DNA of 64,000 bases from Batillaria attramentaria (taxonomy: Eukaryota > Mollusca > Gastropoda > Batillariidae): NCBI GenBank assembly GCA_018292915.2, contig JACVVK020000204.1, positions 778,501-842,500 on the forward strand, in the 5' to 3' direction. A program made the translations under genes and the position numbers. How positions within the stretch are numbered: position 1 is the first letter of the stretch; each line of letters opens with the position of its first letter. The notes under the pieces were generated by a model. The model searched no databases. It saw only the letters and a program-made list of their open reading frames with translations, and was not told the DNA's origin. Below are positions 23,725 through 36,904 of this stretch, piece after piece.

Positions 23725-23726
<2 letters not shown>

Positions 23727-23728
23727 AC

Positions 23729-24006
23729 CACAGACGTATAGATATAGACGCACCGCGGTGCTGGAAGAGTGACGCCGCCGCGCGCCATGTTGCGAGTACC
23801 TGGAAGTGCCAGCTGTTTACATAGCGCGCACAGCATTATCTTACGTCACATTTCTGATGACGTCTTTCTAAAGAACTTTGTATTTCGAACGAGGCGTCCT
23901 GTACGCAGAGCATCTGAGTTCTGGTATTCACAAGATGGTCGCGATAGCGACACTCGCAAGCAGCGGTGGCAGCGTGCGGCCGTGCGTCTATCTCTTTACG
24001 TCTGTG
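23729..24006. mobile_element. CACAGACG-family hAT-like MITE, 278 bp
   Basis: Perfect 8-bp duplications GTGTGGAC (23721-23728, 24007-24014); the related sequence at 61227 has a single uninterrupted site. Ends are CACAGACGTATAGAT and its near-inverse. Subterminal GGCGGCGTCAC/CGACACTCGC segments are shared with the copy at 26347. No coding sequence. Confidence 0.85.
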
Positions 24007-24524
24007 GTGTGGACGGATGTAATGATGGCTAAACCACCTCGTTGGAGGGCTTTTTACTTTCAGATAAAATGGGCAGTCATATTCTCCAGACCTACCTTTC
24101 ACGATTTTTATCCTGCCGCATTTTTACTATCGCCCATTTAAAAAAAAAAAAAATCGGTCGTTACTTTTTTTACGAAAAAAATTGTTCAAATGGCTTCATT
24201 TTCTAAACTTGGGAAGATTATCCAATTATACTGATTGTATTCATAGCACAGCTCTGTAGCTCTGACAGGTTTTGTGTAAAAAAATATTTACGAGGCAGGG
24301 GTGGTTTGCCTATAAGGCCAAATATCTATGAAAAGACTCCTTCAAATTACTCATCATTACGATATTTTTGTCACTTGTGACAACTGCACGTATGACATGA
24401 ACTACTGCACTATTACAGCTTTAGTATTAAGAATAACAGAGCTTTTAGATAAACACTTTTTTTTCAAGTTTCTACGAGAAGCGCCGGTCAAAAAAATGTT
24501 CCAATTTTGCAATTTCCTAAGTAC

Positions 24525-24729
24525 AACCGCACTCGCCTAAACGAAACACGCTTAAGCCAAAAACTCGGATAACAGAAACCAAAACCAATTCCACGCCAGA
24601 CGCCCCTCTTTGTAAGACTATTTCTAATTCGGATAAGCCAAACTCTGTCAAAAAATAGCTAACTCAAACACGGACAAATCAAACGTGATTTTGACAGATA
24701 AGCCAAACTCTAAACACTGTCGGAGAGAC

Positions 24730-24760
<31 letters not shown>

Positions 24761-25265
24761 GCTTGAAGAACATGCCAAACTCTGTCAAAAAATAGCTAAC
24801 TCAAACACGGATATCTCAAACGTGATTCTGACAGATAAGCCGAACTCTAAACACTGTCGGAGAGACTTTTTTTTTTTTTTTTTTAAATCTTTGCTTGAAA
24901 AACACGTCGGGAAGATAAACATATTTCGTCACGGCTATAATTATCCTACGGAAACGAACACGTCACCTGTTTTTAAGTATGCGGGAAACTGATGACGCGT
25001 GCCACATGTTTTGCAGGCGCCATTCTTTGGACAGAAAGAGTGCTAAGTTTGCGTGCGTGAATTAGGTGGTGGGTTCAGGGTTAGAGATGGGATGGCCGAG
25101 GGAGGGGCACAGGGGAGGGGCAGGTCAAAAGGTTACCTTGGGAGATTTGCGATGGGCGTGGTTTATGGGCTAGTCGAAAGGATGTGAACTCGGGCTTAGA
25201 TTTGTGCGTGCACGATTGTTTCTTTTGGCGTGTGTAGAGGAGGGAGTGTGTAACATGCATTCTCC

Positions 25266-25299
<34 letters not shown>

Positions 25300-26033
25300 T
25301 TAGGTTATGTCATACGCCAATAACTTGCTCCTGTGTGTGTGTTTTCACAAACTTTCGCAAAGTCGATGTTTCAGTTGAAAAGGGAAGCAAAGATATTCTC
25401 TTTAAAAAAACTTTTTTTCACAAACATTCCATCTGATTTTACAACTTATCTTGAAAAAAAATCGCTGAAGCCGAACTGCACAGTAATTTCTCGGGAAAGG
25501 TTTGGCTTATCCGAACTCGGATATGCACAAACTCGAATAAGCGGGTGGGGTGTTTGGGGGTTTAACGTCCTTTTCCACCATATAGGCTCGAATAAGCGAA
25601 ATGATTGTACATTCCCAGGGCGAGTTCGGCCAGGCATGGGAATTGTCCGCCTAAAGGCAAATTTCCGCCTAAATGAAATTGGGTTTCCGCCTAAAAAAGG
25701 AAATTTCCGCCTAAGAGAGTCTGTATTTTCCGCCTAAATCAAATTGGGTTTCCGCCAAAAAAAAAGAAAGAAAAAAATCCGCCTAATAAAGTCTGGTTTA
25801 TGAAAAAAAAAAAAAAAATGCAGCTCCCCTTTTCTTTTCACCGATTGCCGCCGAGTTGTTGGCCGCCCACTTGAGTTACGCGATACCTAAAAGGAAAGTA
25901 CAGCGTTTTATATGGGCAGCACTAAGGCTTTGGGTAAAGTCCGTCTTTCCGCCTTTGTGCACCGCGAAAAAAATCGGCCTTTTTGGACTTCTCCAATTCC
26001 CATGCCTGTTCGGCGTAAGCGTGTTTGAATGTA
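24525..26033. mobile_element. pogo-like element (1.5 kb)
   Basis: Left end CAACCGCACTCGCC and right end GGCGTAAGCGTGTTTGAATG, with TA at both edges. The related sequence at 61741-61750 is uninterrupted (AAGTACAATCCAAG), giving an empty site. The interior is mostly an inverted version of the 22 kb and 59 kb relatives: AAGCCAAACTC repeats, a GACGTGTTCGTT segment inverse, (GT)n at 25270-25297. The 24720-24870 region is a local duplication and 25640-25800 holds repeated TTCCGCCTAAA motifs. Confidence 0.72.
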
Positions 26034-26346
26034 CAATCCAAGACACTTAAGTCCACGTTTCAGCAGCTCTCTAGATCTTCCAGATTTTATGTCAAAATTA
26101 ATTCAGTCACGGAAGTCACAAAGCAACAAGGAAATCACAAGATATGAAAAAGTATCATCTGTCAGACGAGCAGCGTGAGGCTGACGTCAAATGTTTGGTT
26201 CACAGACAAAATCTTCAAGTATCGTCACTGCTTCCGACATTTCACCAACTCTGTAGGTCCTCCAGGTTTCATGTGAAAAATAATTCCGTGGGAGAAGTCA
26301 CAAAGCTTAACAGGGAAATCACAAGACATGAACAGACACCCTCAGA

Positions 26347-26666
26347 CACAGACGTATAGAGATGCGGTGCCGGAAAAGTGACGCCGCCGTGCGCCATGTT
26401 GCGAGTACCTGGAAGTGCCAGCTGTTTACATAGCGCGCATAGCATTGGCCAGACGCTATCAGCTGTTTACATAGCGCGCATAGCATTGGTCCACTTTATC
26501 TTACGTCACATTTCAGATGACGTCTTTCTAAAGAACTTTGTATTTCGAACGAGGCGTCCTATACACAGAGCCTCTGAGTTCTGGTATTCGCAAGATGGCC
26601 GCGATAGCGACACTCGCAAGCAGCGGTGGCAGCGTGCGGCGGTGCGTCTATCTCTATACGTCTGTG
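26347..26666. mobile_element. CACAGACG-family hAT-like MITE, 320 bp
   Basis: Ends CACAGACGTATAGAG and the inverse of CACAGACGTATAGAG, flanked by 8-bp duplications differing at one base (CCCTCAGA at 26339-26346, CCCGCAGA at 26667-26674). The related locus near 62053 is uninterrupted. It shares about 100 bp at each end with the copy at 23729. An internal 45-bp segment (CAGCTGTTTACATAGCGCGC) is tandemly duplicated. Confidence 0.83.
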
Positions 26667-26679
26667 CCCGCAGACGATC

Positions 26680-28278
26680 TCAGTGCTCGAGTCTGACGTC
26701 AAATATTTAGTTCACGGAACTGACGTCATCTCCTCCCCCCCCCCCCCCCCCCGTTATGTGGCTAATCGATCGTAGCGGATCTAGTGTCATTAGTAGGACT
26801 TGAAGAGGGGAGAACCGGCAACAATGACAACACAACAGACAAAATAGCATGAAATTTGGAGAAACAGCTTTGTAGGACGGGGCCGTTCCTCCTTGTTTAT
26901 CACTATGCTTCTTTTGTATTGTATTGGTCATTTACCTGTGTGTGTGTGTGATTTCTTTCTTTAGTTTTCCTAGTTTAGCAAGGACAAGATGGAAGACAGG
27001 TCGATGTTCGTACTGTCGTACGGATTACAAAAATAAGAAAGAAATATTTTACATTGGAATGCTTTTCCCCAAAATGTCTATATTTTGGAATGATAATAAG
27101 TCTCAGGACAACCTTTAGAGAGCAAAGTTTTTCAATCGTGGGTTTGTGTTGGGTTCATTCAAAAACACTAAAAACCCACATAGGCCATTAGTGGTGTAAC
27201 GTAAGGCGGTCTCACAACTTTCACTCCGCTTTCACATCACAGACATTCAGAAGGGCACGCATGCAAACGTCATTCACTCCCTTTCATACACACAAGCAAA
27301 TAAGTATTCCTTTTGACCGACACCTTTTATAGACGAAACAATCAGACAATTACAGAGATAAATACGTAGTTTCTAAGGCACAGTTACTTCCACAGCTGAT
27401 AACGCAGAAGTCTCCACTCTCACGAGTACAGCAATTACTCTACAACCATGTACCTGAATACGAAATTAATACTACGCTTATACTATAACGCGGACATAAC
27501 CCACAAGACAAAAATCAAGATGAAATAGATTTCAACTTGAAATATGCAAGATGAACCCAACAAGCCTGTTCGAAAAGATGCTGTAGACTTGGTGAAGACT
27601 TGTTTTCTTGAGTAGAAAAAAAAACTATATTTACAAGTCCAGACGATTCCTCTGGGAATTCTGGAGGTTCAACTCTTCATTCGCCCACTTAATTTTGTTG
27701 TTTTAATTTAATGATCTTTAAGTGGACCTGAACAATTTTGTCACTCCTGTTACCGTTCCCTAAAGATTATGAAAGTTGAGCGCCAAGAACGCGTGTTTAA
27801 GGAGTATCGATCGTGACAGCCGATTTGTTTGTAATGGAAATGGCTTTGACTTAAAATTTGTGGTAAGGCAGGTATACTGTGAAAGAACAGTTGCGTGAAG
27901 TTGTAAACAGAGCCGACCGCTTACACCCCACTGGTGGTCCGTCTGGCACCTGGGGTTACTTAGTGTACTGGCCAGCTCTCAGACCAAATGAGTAGCACAG
28001 CTGTACGTATGTTATATTTTTTTGTTTGGTTGTATGTTTTCTTTTCTCTCTAATTGTTATAGGAAACTGTTGAATTAAATTTGATAGTGATTTAGCATTC
28101 ATCCCATTCCCTAGGGTATATATCAGGGTAAATTCGATCGAAGCATAGCCTACCCGTCAGATCAAAGAATAGATTTTATTTAGTTGCGCCAGTATTCTTT
28201 GGATGGTGGATTCACAAGTAGTGGGAACTGAGATACATCGGACTGAAACTTCAGCGTAATTAGTGCAGGCTGTGCATG
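26680..28278. other. Intron D-D', no feature recognised
   Basis: Apart from a C-run at 26737-26752 and the tail of the 1.6-kb repeat family (to about 26920), about 1.4 kb here looks unique and non-coding. I see no exon with LDLa cysteines in any frame. Confidence 0.45.
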
Positions 28279-28681
28279 TGTAGCACCCCGGATGTGAAAT
28301 GTGTGTTTAGGATGAGTGAAGTGCGAAAGGGTATTGCAGTGTACTGTCGGGGCTACTTGCCACACACATGTACGCACTCAGCCATCAGTCTTACGCTATC
28401 TCTCGAAAGAAACAACTGACAAGAGAATGAAAATCAGTGTGTGTACTTATTCCAGTAAAAGTTATATGCGGACCAGATTGAAGCGTGAGATATCGTAAGG
28501 CAACGCAGATTCCGCTCAAAGTGTATGAGCGTGATAATTAACACTTGTCGGGCAACAAACTAGACACTATCCAAAACTACACTACAAATAAAAAACAAGA
28601 TGGCCACCAGCCCAATATGTTGTTTCCATTTAATCACCTGCTGTCGTCACGGTCGTTCTTTTGTAATGCCATGTATTCGGG

Positions 28682-28684
<3 letters not shown>

Positions 28685-28746
<62 letters not shown>

Positions 28747-28772
28747 CACTCTCTCTCTCTCTCTCTCTCTCT
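28685..28772. repeat. (CA)n(CT)n compound microsatellite
   Basis: About 29 CA units followed by about 13 CT units. Confidence 0.95.
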
Positions 28773-29139
28773 GAATGGAAACAACTGACCGGGCTTGTCA
28801 GACCAATCTTGGTTTTGAAAGAGAGACGTCAAGTTGTTTTCTTTGAAATCTATGACGTTTTCCTCATTGGGATGACGCATAATACATTTGACGTAATAAC
28901 TTTGACTCGGATACAATTATTGCAATGAAAGCAGCCCCATGAAAATTGAAGTTTTGCTGCTGCGCAGTGTAAAGATCGAATTTATACCGGCTCAATGTGT
29001 TTAACAGACAAGTCTGCACGGCGAACGTTTTTTCACTATGTGTTATGTCTGCTGCACACAGACACACACAGACATACGCGCGCGCGCACGCACGCACGCA
29101 CGCACGCACACAGACTTGCGCGAGCCGCGTTTGTGCATG

Positions 29140-29510
29140 TGCTCCATTGAGACCTATGTGGTGTTCTCTCACTCTACTATGCTATTGAGTGAGAGTCAGT
29201 GGGAAAAACAAAGCTCACTACATCAATGAAACTCCCGCTTTCCCCGTCTACAAATAGAGAACTTCCGAAAAGTGACGACACATCCCCAAGAAATGCCAGC
29301 ATCACGTCAATCAAACATGACGTCGGCAAACTGACGCTGATACAGTTTTGCGTCAGTGCGCGTGTGCCTTTTCTGCGATGTTTGTGAGGCGTGTGGCTTG
29401 TGTAGAGGAAATGTGCTTCGAGTACAAATTTTCGAGTCAACTGACGACAACGGCTGCAGTGAATTTTTCTATTTTTTTTTGTATATTTTTTATGGCACCC
29501 CAGGCTCATT
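29140..29510 (+). repeat. D-type exon flank without the exon
   Basis: Paralogous to 42229-42590, the sequence immediately upstream of exon D' (shared GTGCTCCATTGAGACCT, CCAGCATCACGTCAATCAAA, GTGCTT-GAGTACA, TTTTCGAGTCAACTG). In D' this leads to the TAATAA repeat and the LDLa exon. Here it leads to CACCCC and then to unrelated tandem repeats, with no exon. Confidence 0.7.
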
Positions 29511-29599
29511 ATCTATTATAGTAGGAGCGATTTTGAGATCTAAAGTGTGTTCACCAGCACTTTCATCAGGTACGGCTTACGCCAAAAGTATAAAAGTGA

Positions 29600-30180
29600 C
29601 AACCTCCAAAATTCACTCATTTGAGAGTCCGTATTCGTGCTATCTATGTCCAAAACATGGAGTGGTTTAGGTAAATATTACGCCTTTAAACGCCAGAAAG
29701 CCACTTTTTTTTTAAAAGGGCGATAACTCGCAAATCATGTGTGCAATCGTACCTGGATCAGGCTTTCTATTCAACAATCTTGATTCATTCAGAAACCCCA
29801 AATTTGAAATCGATCGGTTCAGTATTTTCGGAGAAATAGGCATCTGAACTGGGTTCACATGCAATGTCAACTCAGGCTCGGTTTACATGAAAACTATACG
29901 AGCGACCATTTTCTAGTAGTGATTCTGTTCAGAGTCCGTATTCAAGCTATCTACTGCCAAACAATTGAGTGATTTAAATAAATATTACGCCTGTAAACGA
30001 AAGACAACCAACTTGTCTCAAAAGGGCGATAACTCCCAAATCACTTAAGCAATCATCACACGCTTGGTTCCTCTAATGTAACATTTTGATATATTTGGAT
30101 ACCCCAAATTTGAAGCCATTCGGTTAAGTATTTTCGAAGAAACGGGCCCGGACACAATTCACACACACACATACACACAG
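29600..30180. repeat. Tandem ~300-bp core repeat pair
   Basis: Two diverged units, about 29620-29830 and 29930-30130. Each has GAGTCCGTATTC, CTATCTA-GCCAAA, AATATTACGCCT, GGGCGATAACTC and CCCCAAATTTGAA in the same order. A (CA)n tract and GCACTCACTGAGG follow. The layout resembles tandem-core, Helitron-related interspersed elements of molluscs, but ends are not defined. Confidence 0.6.
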
Positions 30181-31128
30181 ACGGCACTCACTGAGGAGGA
30201 GAAGCGCGTTCGGTGCACCATACATGTCAGCATCGATGACGCATGTTTTCTTACGTCATTGTCAGAGTTACACTTGCAAAATCGTCTCTGCGGGAGATCG
30301 GCAGTGACGTGCGTTTGTACCACAGATGCTTGCCTATGAACGTGGAAATTTTAGCCCGTCCTATGATGTTGTTTCCATTACTATGGAAACAACATAAAAA
30401 GGGAAAATAATCTGTAAAATACGGCACGGGACAATATAACTGAAAGTACCGGGCATTGGACAATTCCGTGAATGAACCGAAAGTGTGGTCACTCTGTGAA
30501 TGGAATTCCTTACTCGGACTAGTGACCGTCAGTACGGTATGAAACAGACAACACACTGTGTGTGCTGCACGGTGTTATGCGAAACCTAGCTCCGTCTCTG
30601 ACTGGGCGAGGGACAAAGGGACCTGACACTAATGTCTCTCTCACTATTAGAAAACTTTTGAAACTCTTTGCTCTCGCAAAACCCCAAACACATGAGGTCG
30701 TGTTATCTCCCCTAGCTGGTTGACGTCACTAAATTTTTGACGTATGGGAGGTTCTACATGGGTGAATGTAACAAAGTCGTTCCCCTTTCACCAGCTGTCC
30801 AGTTTTTATGTAAAAATTATTTCAGTCACGGAAGTCACAAAAGCAACAAGGGAATCACAAGATATGAAGAAGTATCATTCTGTCAGACGTGCAGCGTGAG
30901 GCTGACGTCAAATGTTTGGTTCAGAGAGAAAATCTGCAAGTATCGCCACTGCCTCCGACATTTCACCAGCCTCTAGATCTTCCAGATTTCATGTGAAAAA
31001 TAATTCATTCGGGGAATTTAAGTCACAAAGCCAACAGGGAAATCACAAGACATGAACAAGCATCCTCAGACGGAAGATCTCATTGCTAGAGGCTGACGTC
31101 AAATGTTTAGTTCACGGAATTGACGTCA

Positions 31129-31159
<31 letters not shown>

Positions 31160-32156
31160 GCCAATCCCCAGTCACGTGGCCAATCGGTCGAGGTACTAAA
31201 GGCGCGTCTTAATATAGCCCGAATAACGCTTCGGCCGAACAAAGGCGAAATTCTTGGGCTTGCTTCGGCGTGGCCTCTACGTACTAACTAGGCGTCAAGC
31301 ATTCGTGACACATGACCGAAGGAAAATAGCAATGGCGCCGATTGTGAGCTTACCAGTGAAGTGCGTCTCGTAGGAACTCGTAGCTTTTGAGGGACATCAA
31401 GGGGTTACACGACAACATGGCTTTACGCACTCAAAACTATCTGAACTAATCAATGTGACCCAATTGCACCATGAATTGTATTTTAAAAAAAACTGAAATA
31501 ATCACCAACGAAACCATTGAGCAGACAGTTACGAGCCGGTACACCGGCGTAGCAGACGGTCACCAGCACACGGCGGAAGAAAAACGTCATACCGAAAACA
31601 ATGTCGCGGTTTTGCATCAATTTTGGCAAACAAAATCAAAATTCTACACTACCTCAGTAATCAGAGTGACGCAAGTGAGCCATGAAAGTTATAGATGCCT
31701 GAAATATCAGTGACTAGAACGTTGACTCGGTACTCGCCATGTGACGACGCGAGCCCGGCCGGCGCACACCGCCACGCGAGCAGACGGCGTTTAGCACGCG
31801 AAGCAAAAACGCCGTAATTACAGGTATTGGGGTTTTGTCTTTGAGCCCCCGTGGCATTGGGCCCCCGTGTCATTGGGCCCCCGTGTCATTGGGCCCCCGT
31901 GTCATTGGGCCCCCATGTCATTGGGCCCCCGTGTCATTGGGCCCCCACACTAGTAAGAAAACGGGATGATGTCTTTGAGCCCCCATGTCACTGGGCCCCC
32001 GTGTCATTGGGCCCCCGTGTCACTGGGCCCCCGTCTCTTTGGGCCCCCATTTTCAGTTACCATGTAGACGTTTTTCAAGCTAAGAAACGTTTGTGAACCT
32101 GGCAGGTATGAAATGTGCAAGCTCCAGAAGGATGAATTTTGAGTGCATGGTCCATT

Positions 32157-33472
32157 TGTAGCGAAGACGCACTTCGCTATGTTTGTGTTTGGCACAACTT
32201 CAGCCGCCATTCAGTTCTTAGTACAGGCGCACTTTTAAATTGGGGCAAGCTAGCCACAGTGAAGGGTCAGTTTTCACGTGCGCTGGCCACGTGATCGCAT
32301 GATGAGCGCGTGATTTCTTGTATAAGCACTAAAGATAGAGCCTTATAATAGCGAAAGTTTCCCGCGTTTTCCTCAGTCGCTTTCTGAGAGTCCCAGAGAC
32401 TGTGTGTCGTCCCTCCAGCCCGGCCTCGAATCTTTCTCATTTCTTATGTTCAGGCGTAGTCTCTCAGTTTTTGGAGTCAGTATTTTGTGACCAGTGTTGG
32501 ACCTGTTACTGGATGCCTCTTCTATTAGGGACTATGTGCACGGAGGAGAAATTGTGATTCGGTATTGGATTACTTGTGAATTGTGTTTGGAACCACTGAA
32601 TTCGGACTTGGAATTAGTCTTCAGATATACGGTGACTGTGTCTCATTTTATTTCCTTTTGAACTAGCGAACAGGTGATGTAAAGTAGGAAGATACCTGTA
32701 ATAGTTCGAAGTACTCTAAGAGATCTGATAGTTAATAGTACAAATTAGAACAGTTACGTAAATTAATGGTTATTAGTGTAAATTTGTATTTCTGGTTTAG
32801 ACAGAGAGATAGAACGTTGTTCATTAGTGAGAGATACTCTAGTGTCAGGCTCCTTTGTTTCATGCCCAGTCAGAGAGGGAGGTTTCCCAGCTTCTTGTGT
32901 AACACGCAGTACACACGCGGCCGAGTGTGTATTGTCTGTTCATTCAGTACCGACGGTCACTAGGCAGAGTAAGGAATTCCATTCACAGAGTGACCGCGCT
33001 CTCGGTTTACATCATTCACGGAATTGTCCACTCCCCGCTACTTTCAGCTGTACTATCCCGTCCCACCATTCAGCAGCTTAGTTTTTTCCCGCATTCTTTT
33101 GTTGTATTTGTAGAGTAGTGTTTAGTAGTTTCTAGTTTGTTGCCCGACAAGTATTAATCATCACGCTCATATATTTTGAGCCGAATCTGTGTTGCCTTAT
33201 TACATCTAACGATTCATATGATCCGCATGTAACTTTTATTGGAATAAGTGAACACTCTGATTTTTATTCTCTTGTCAGTTGTTTCTTTCGAGAGATAGTG
33301 TAAGTTTGATGAGTGATTGAGTGCGTAGATGTGTGTGGCACGTAGGCCCGACAGTATGATGCAATACTCTTTCGCACTTCAGTCATCCTAAACACACATT
33401 TCAGAGTAGCTCACTAAACTAAATCTGTAGCGTTCCCGACAACCACGACGACCCCACACCCGGGGCGCTACA
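32157..33472 (+). repeat. 5' long terminal repeat
   Basis: 1316 bp, TG...CA ends with an extended inverted start TGTAGCG/CGCTACA. A TATAAG-type sequence (TTGTATAAGCAC) lies near 32320 and could be a promoter TATA box; that is inference from position only. Confidence 0.9.
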
Positions 33473-36400
33473 GTTGGCGTCGCCGACAGGATGAGAATCG
33501 TTTCTCGGGCGGTTCTCTTTGTGATGGTTTATTTTGTAGGGCGACAGGTTTTTGCTGAGCATTATTTGAAGTGAGGATAGGTAAATTGTTATTTCTGTGA
33601 GATACTTGTGTAAATATTTTGTAGAGTACAGTCATGTTTTAAGATGTTTTTGTGAGGCTTCTATTTGAGGGCTGGAGAGGGCACGCGACTCGACACACGG
33701 GAAAGTCTCTGGGACAGAGCCAGCCGACGCATCATCCCGGCTGAGCAGAGCAGCAGACGATCTTGCTGCACGGCAAGCTGTACAGCACGACATCCCGATG
33801 AGAGAGGCTGGAACACAGTGATGTTCAAAGCAGACTGCAGCCGTGCGCAGAAGGGTCCAGCGTAGACTGACCCTATGCACACAGGGCAGCTGCGAACATC
33901 CCGTCAGCCGTGATCATCCGTGAAAAGGTTCACCTGCCGACACCTGGCAGTCGTGAGAGATTCATCGGACCCGTGACACCAGCAACGAGTGACGTAGCTG
34001 AGACAGCTTTGCCGAGATTCAAGACCAAGCAGGAGGTCGGTCGGACATGTCAGCACTATAGACTAGTCTATAGATGGCTGACTACAGGAAGGCGAGGGTG
34101 AAACACCACGTTTCCCGCCTTACCGACCCAGCAGAGACAACAGCGACTGTGGGAGAGACAGGGTTGCGACACTGTTCTCCTCCCCAAACAGTCACAGGAG
34201 AGACGGGATTTCCTCTCCTTAGCTGAACGCGACGGACACGATCACGTCGTTGTAACAGCCGCAGCAGCACAGCAGCAGAGACAGCGGTGGACGACAGCCT
34301 GAGAGGACAACACGTCCAAGAACAGGAGCAGGGAGCAGTTGTGAAGGAGCGCGTCAGTATTTTGCTTGACATGCAGTTCCAGATTCCAGTGACACCTGGG
34401 GGAAACAGAGAGGGTGTAGACTGTCTTTGGTATTTGCCTCTGTCAGTCACCCGACGTTTCGCCGGCCGGCAACGGAATGGTGGACCATCGTGGGAGGGTT
34501 CCCCGGCACCATTCACGTCATAAAGAGGGTTGTAGCCACGCGTGGTAACGAACCCGTTGCGCGTGACAACCAGTCCCAGTGTCACTCGGCAGGAAGTTTG
34601 GCGACTCTCCTGCGGTAAGTATACTCCTTTCGGCATCGTCAGTTACATGACGGATTGCCACGTGGAGTGGAGGGAATCTGCGCGACGGCTCGAACATCTG
34701 AGACTCCCAGACGGCAAAAGACAGCTGGAACAAAGCACCAGCGGCTCGATACTCATCACTATGTGCACAGTGTGAGGGAATATCACGGCAATGAAAGATT
34801 TGCCTACGACAGCGACGTTGGAGGACTGATCATCCTCAACGTGCGCTAGAGCCGTCAGTAAGAAGCCCGGTATTATCAGCGCCGGCGTCAACATCATCAG
34901 ACAGCACCGCATCAGACAGACAACGGAGGCGACGGCCTCACACGGAATTTGCTGAACCATGCAGAGACAGTTTTCAACACTGTCACCACAAGCGCCAGCG
35001 TCGCTGAGACTACGACTGAGTACTCTCATAAGCGAGCTGAGCGACGGACATTCCTGCTACGGATTCTGAGCCTGAGAGAACAACACAGGTTACGTCATGA
35101 CACCCTACTGGCCACAGGGTTTGACGTTATGCAGAGAGAACGGCGAGACAGCCTAGTATTCTGCAATAAGACCTCAGGCAGGTAGCAGAGAGACGGATCA
35201 CTGGATTACGACATCAGATTCTTCAAGACAGGACAGGCGCACGGACAGGCGACAGGAAGTAAGATCCGCAGTGTGCGATCTTAGCAGTACACGCATTACG
35301 TGTGACTTTGTCCATGGCGTACATGCACCCCTGTCTGCCTCATGTGGAATATGTCACCGGAAATAGTTTGACAGTTCCTGACAGAGCGCCCATCCGAGTC
35401 GTCAGAGGAAGGATGGCGATGAGCTGCGGCTCATCCGTCGTCATCTGACTAACGACACGACCCGTACACTAGCGTGAGTACAGCCGCATCAGGTCTAGAA
35501 GGGACGCCTTCTTTGACAAGAGATGCTGGTCGGAATTTCCGACATAAACTCGCTAAGTGTGACACCCAGAGGAACAGCAACACCGAGAAAGACCATCAGG
35601 ATCGGCCGATCGATCACAGATCGAATGCTGTGACCCAGTAGGGACAGCAGGGCCGAATGCAAGTGACGTCAGCGAATACTGCCAGTCATCTTCGTCCTCC
35701 AGCATTACGCCATGCATCACTCAGTGCACGCCCGTCTGAATGACGGCAGAAGTGAGCACGCAGCAACAACAGTGGCTATGAGTAGCCAGTTGCAGGCGTC
35801 ACAAGCTCGGTACTGAGGTGAAACATAGAGCGGTAACAGCATCGAACTGGAGTTGACTGGACAGATGAAAGAGTGTGCGATTGCGATTGCCACTAACATC
35901 TGTAAGATGCGATTCGCATGACTGCATCAGACGTCAGAACGGCACGGAGCGGATTGACAGCTCAACTGAGACATTGCGTCACGGAAATCACAACACCAAC
36001 AGAGAGCCGACTTCATAAAGACAGCAACTAAAGACAGCCTATTTCCCGTGTAAGACCAGCATGGCCACGGAGGTGCTGTGTGGATATTATTCTGCTCGCA
36101 CAAAGCGGTTGAGGAATCTCGCCGCCGAAACAGGTTTTCGGAAGTGCGAAGCGAGCACCGGTTTGCAACGGACAGAGGTTATTGCATAACCCAACGAGCA
36201 GCGACTACACTGACCACCGACATCGGACAACACCAACGGACACCATCATCCAGCGTAATCTACATGGGATATTACGCCAGCCGATACCGGAGACTAGGCG
36301 TTAGATTTTAACGCAATGGTCCGGTCCACATGTAAAACTCTGAAATTGACGTGTGAGGCTGCGGCCCACTCGGATTTTTCAGTGAATGCAGAGAAAGCAG

Positions 36401-36904
36401 CTGAAGGAAGGATGATGTAAATTTCTAGGGAGACAGCAGTCATGCAGTCTCCGAGCTTTCTCATCCCGCATCATCTTCATCAAGCAGCTGAATCTTCATG
36501 CTATGGAGTCCCGATGGCAACCGCTGATGCTGTTTGCAGGACAGCCCTGGACAACGATGGTTTGGATGGAAGCAGTAAAGTCGGTAGGCCCCGTAGGCGA
36601 CCGCAAAATTCCAAACACGACTTGAAGTTGGATGGCACCGAGAAATACACGTTGGTTTCTACCTTCCAGAAGTGACCAAGGATCACCGACATTATCTACA
36701 ACCGGGGGGCAAGGGTTACCCAGCGCCCTGCACCGATGGATTACCTGTATCATGGACAGACATTAAACGTTTCCCGGACTTGACATTGCATGCCGTTTAA
36801 ATTTTAAGGCTTTTGTTGTTATTATGTAGTGGTAGGATGTATGTATGATTTTATATGATAGTTTTTTGTAAATTCGGGACGAATTTATATGAAGGCGAGG
36901 GTAG
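33473..36904 (+). other. LTR element interior, no gene recognised
   Basis: G/C-richer than its surroundings, without microsatellites. The longest open frame is on the minus strand (34082-34636, 184 codons) and has no retroviral motif. Shorter plus-strand frames have none either. It reads like spacer RNA, not decayed gag-pol, since stops are evenly spread and no motif fragments survive. Confidence 0.6.

Larger units (their letters stand above)
28279..30650 (-). repeat. Diverged LTR relic, reverse, interrupted
   Basis: 28279-28585 and about 30418-30650 are, in order, reverse-complement relatives of the LTR at 32157. Shared pieces include the inverse of the LTR 3' end, CTATCTCTCGAAAGAAACAA, GTGACCGTC-type and TGACACTA-type segments. 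The two pieces flank about 1.8 kb of unrelated sequence. This is an old solo or partial LTR of the same family. Confidence 0.65.

Noticed and set aside
31845..32050. CRISPR-like array of 16-bp repeats
   Set aside because: No spacers; units are contiguous, inverted at the other end, and bounded by 8-bp target duplications in a eukaryotic genome.
34082..34636. 184-codon minus-strand frame as a possible gag or env
   Set aside because: No zinc knuckle, protease or other retroviral motif, and antisense to the strand implied by the primer-binding site.
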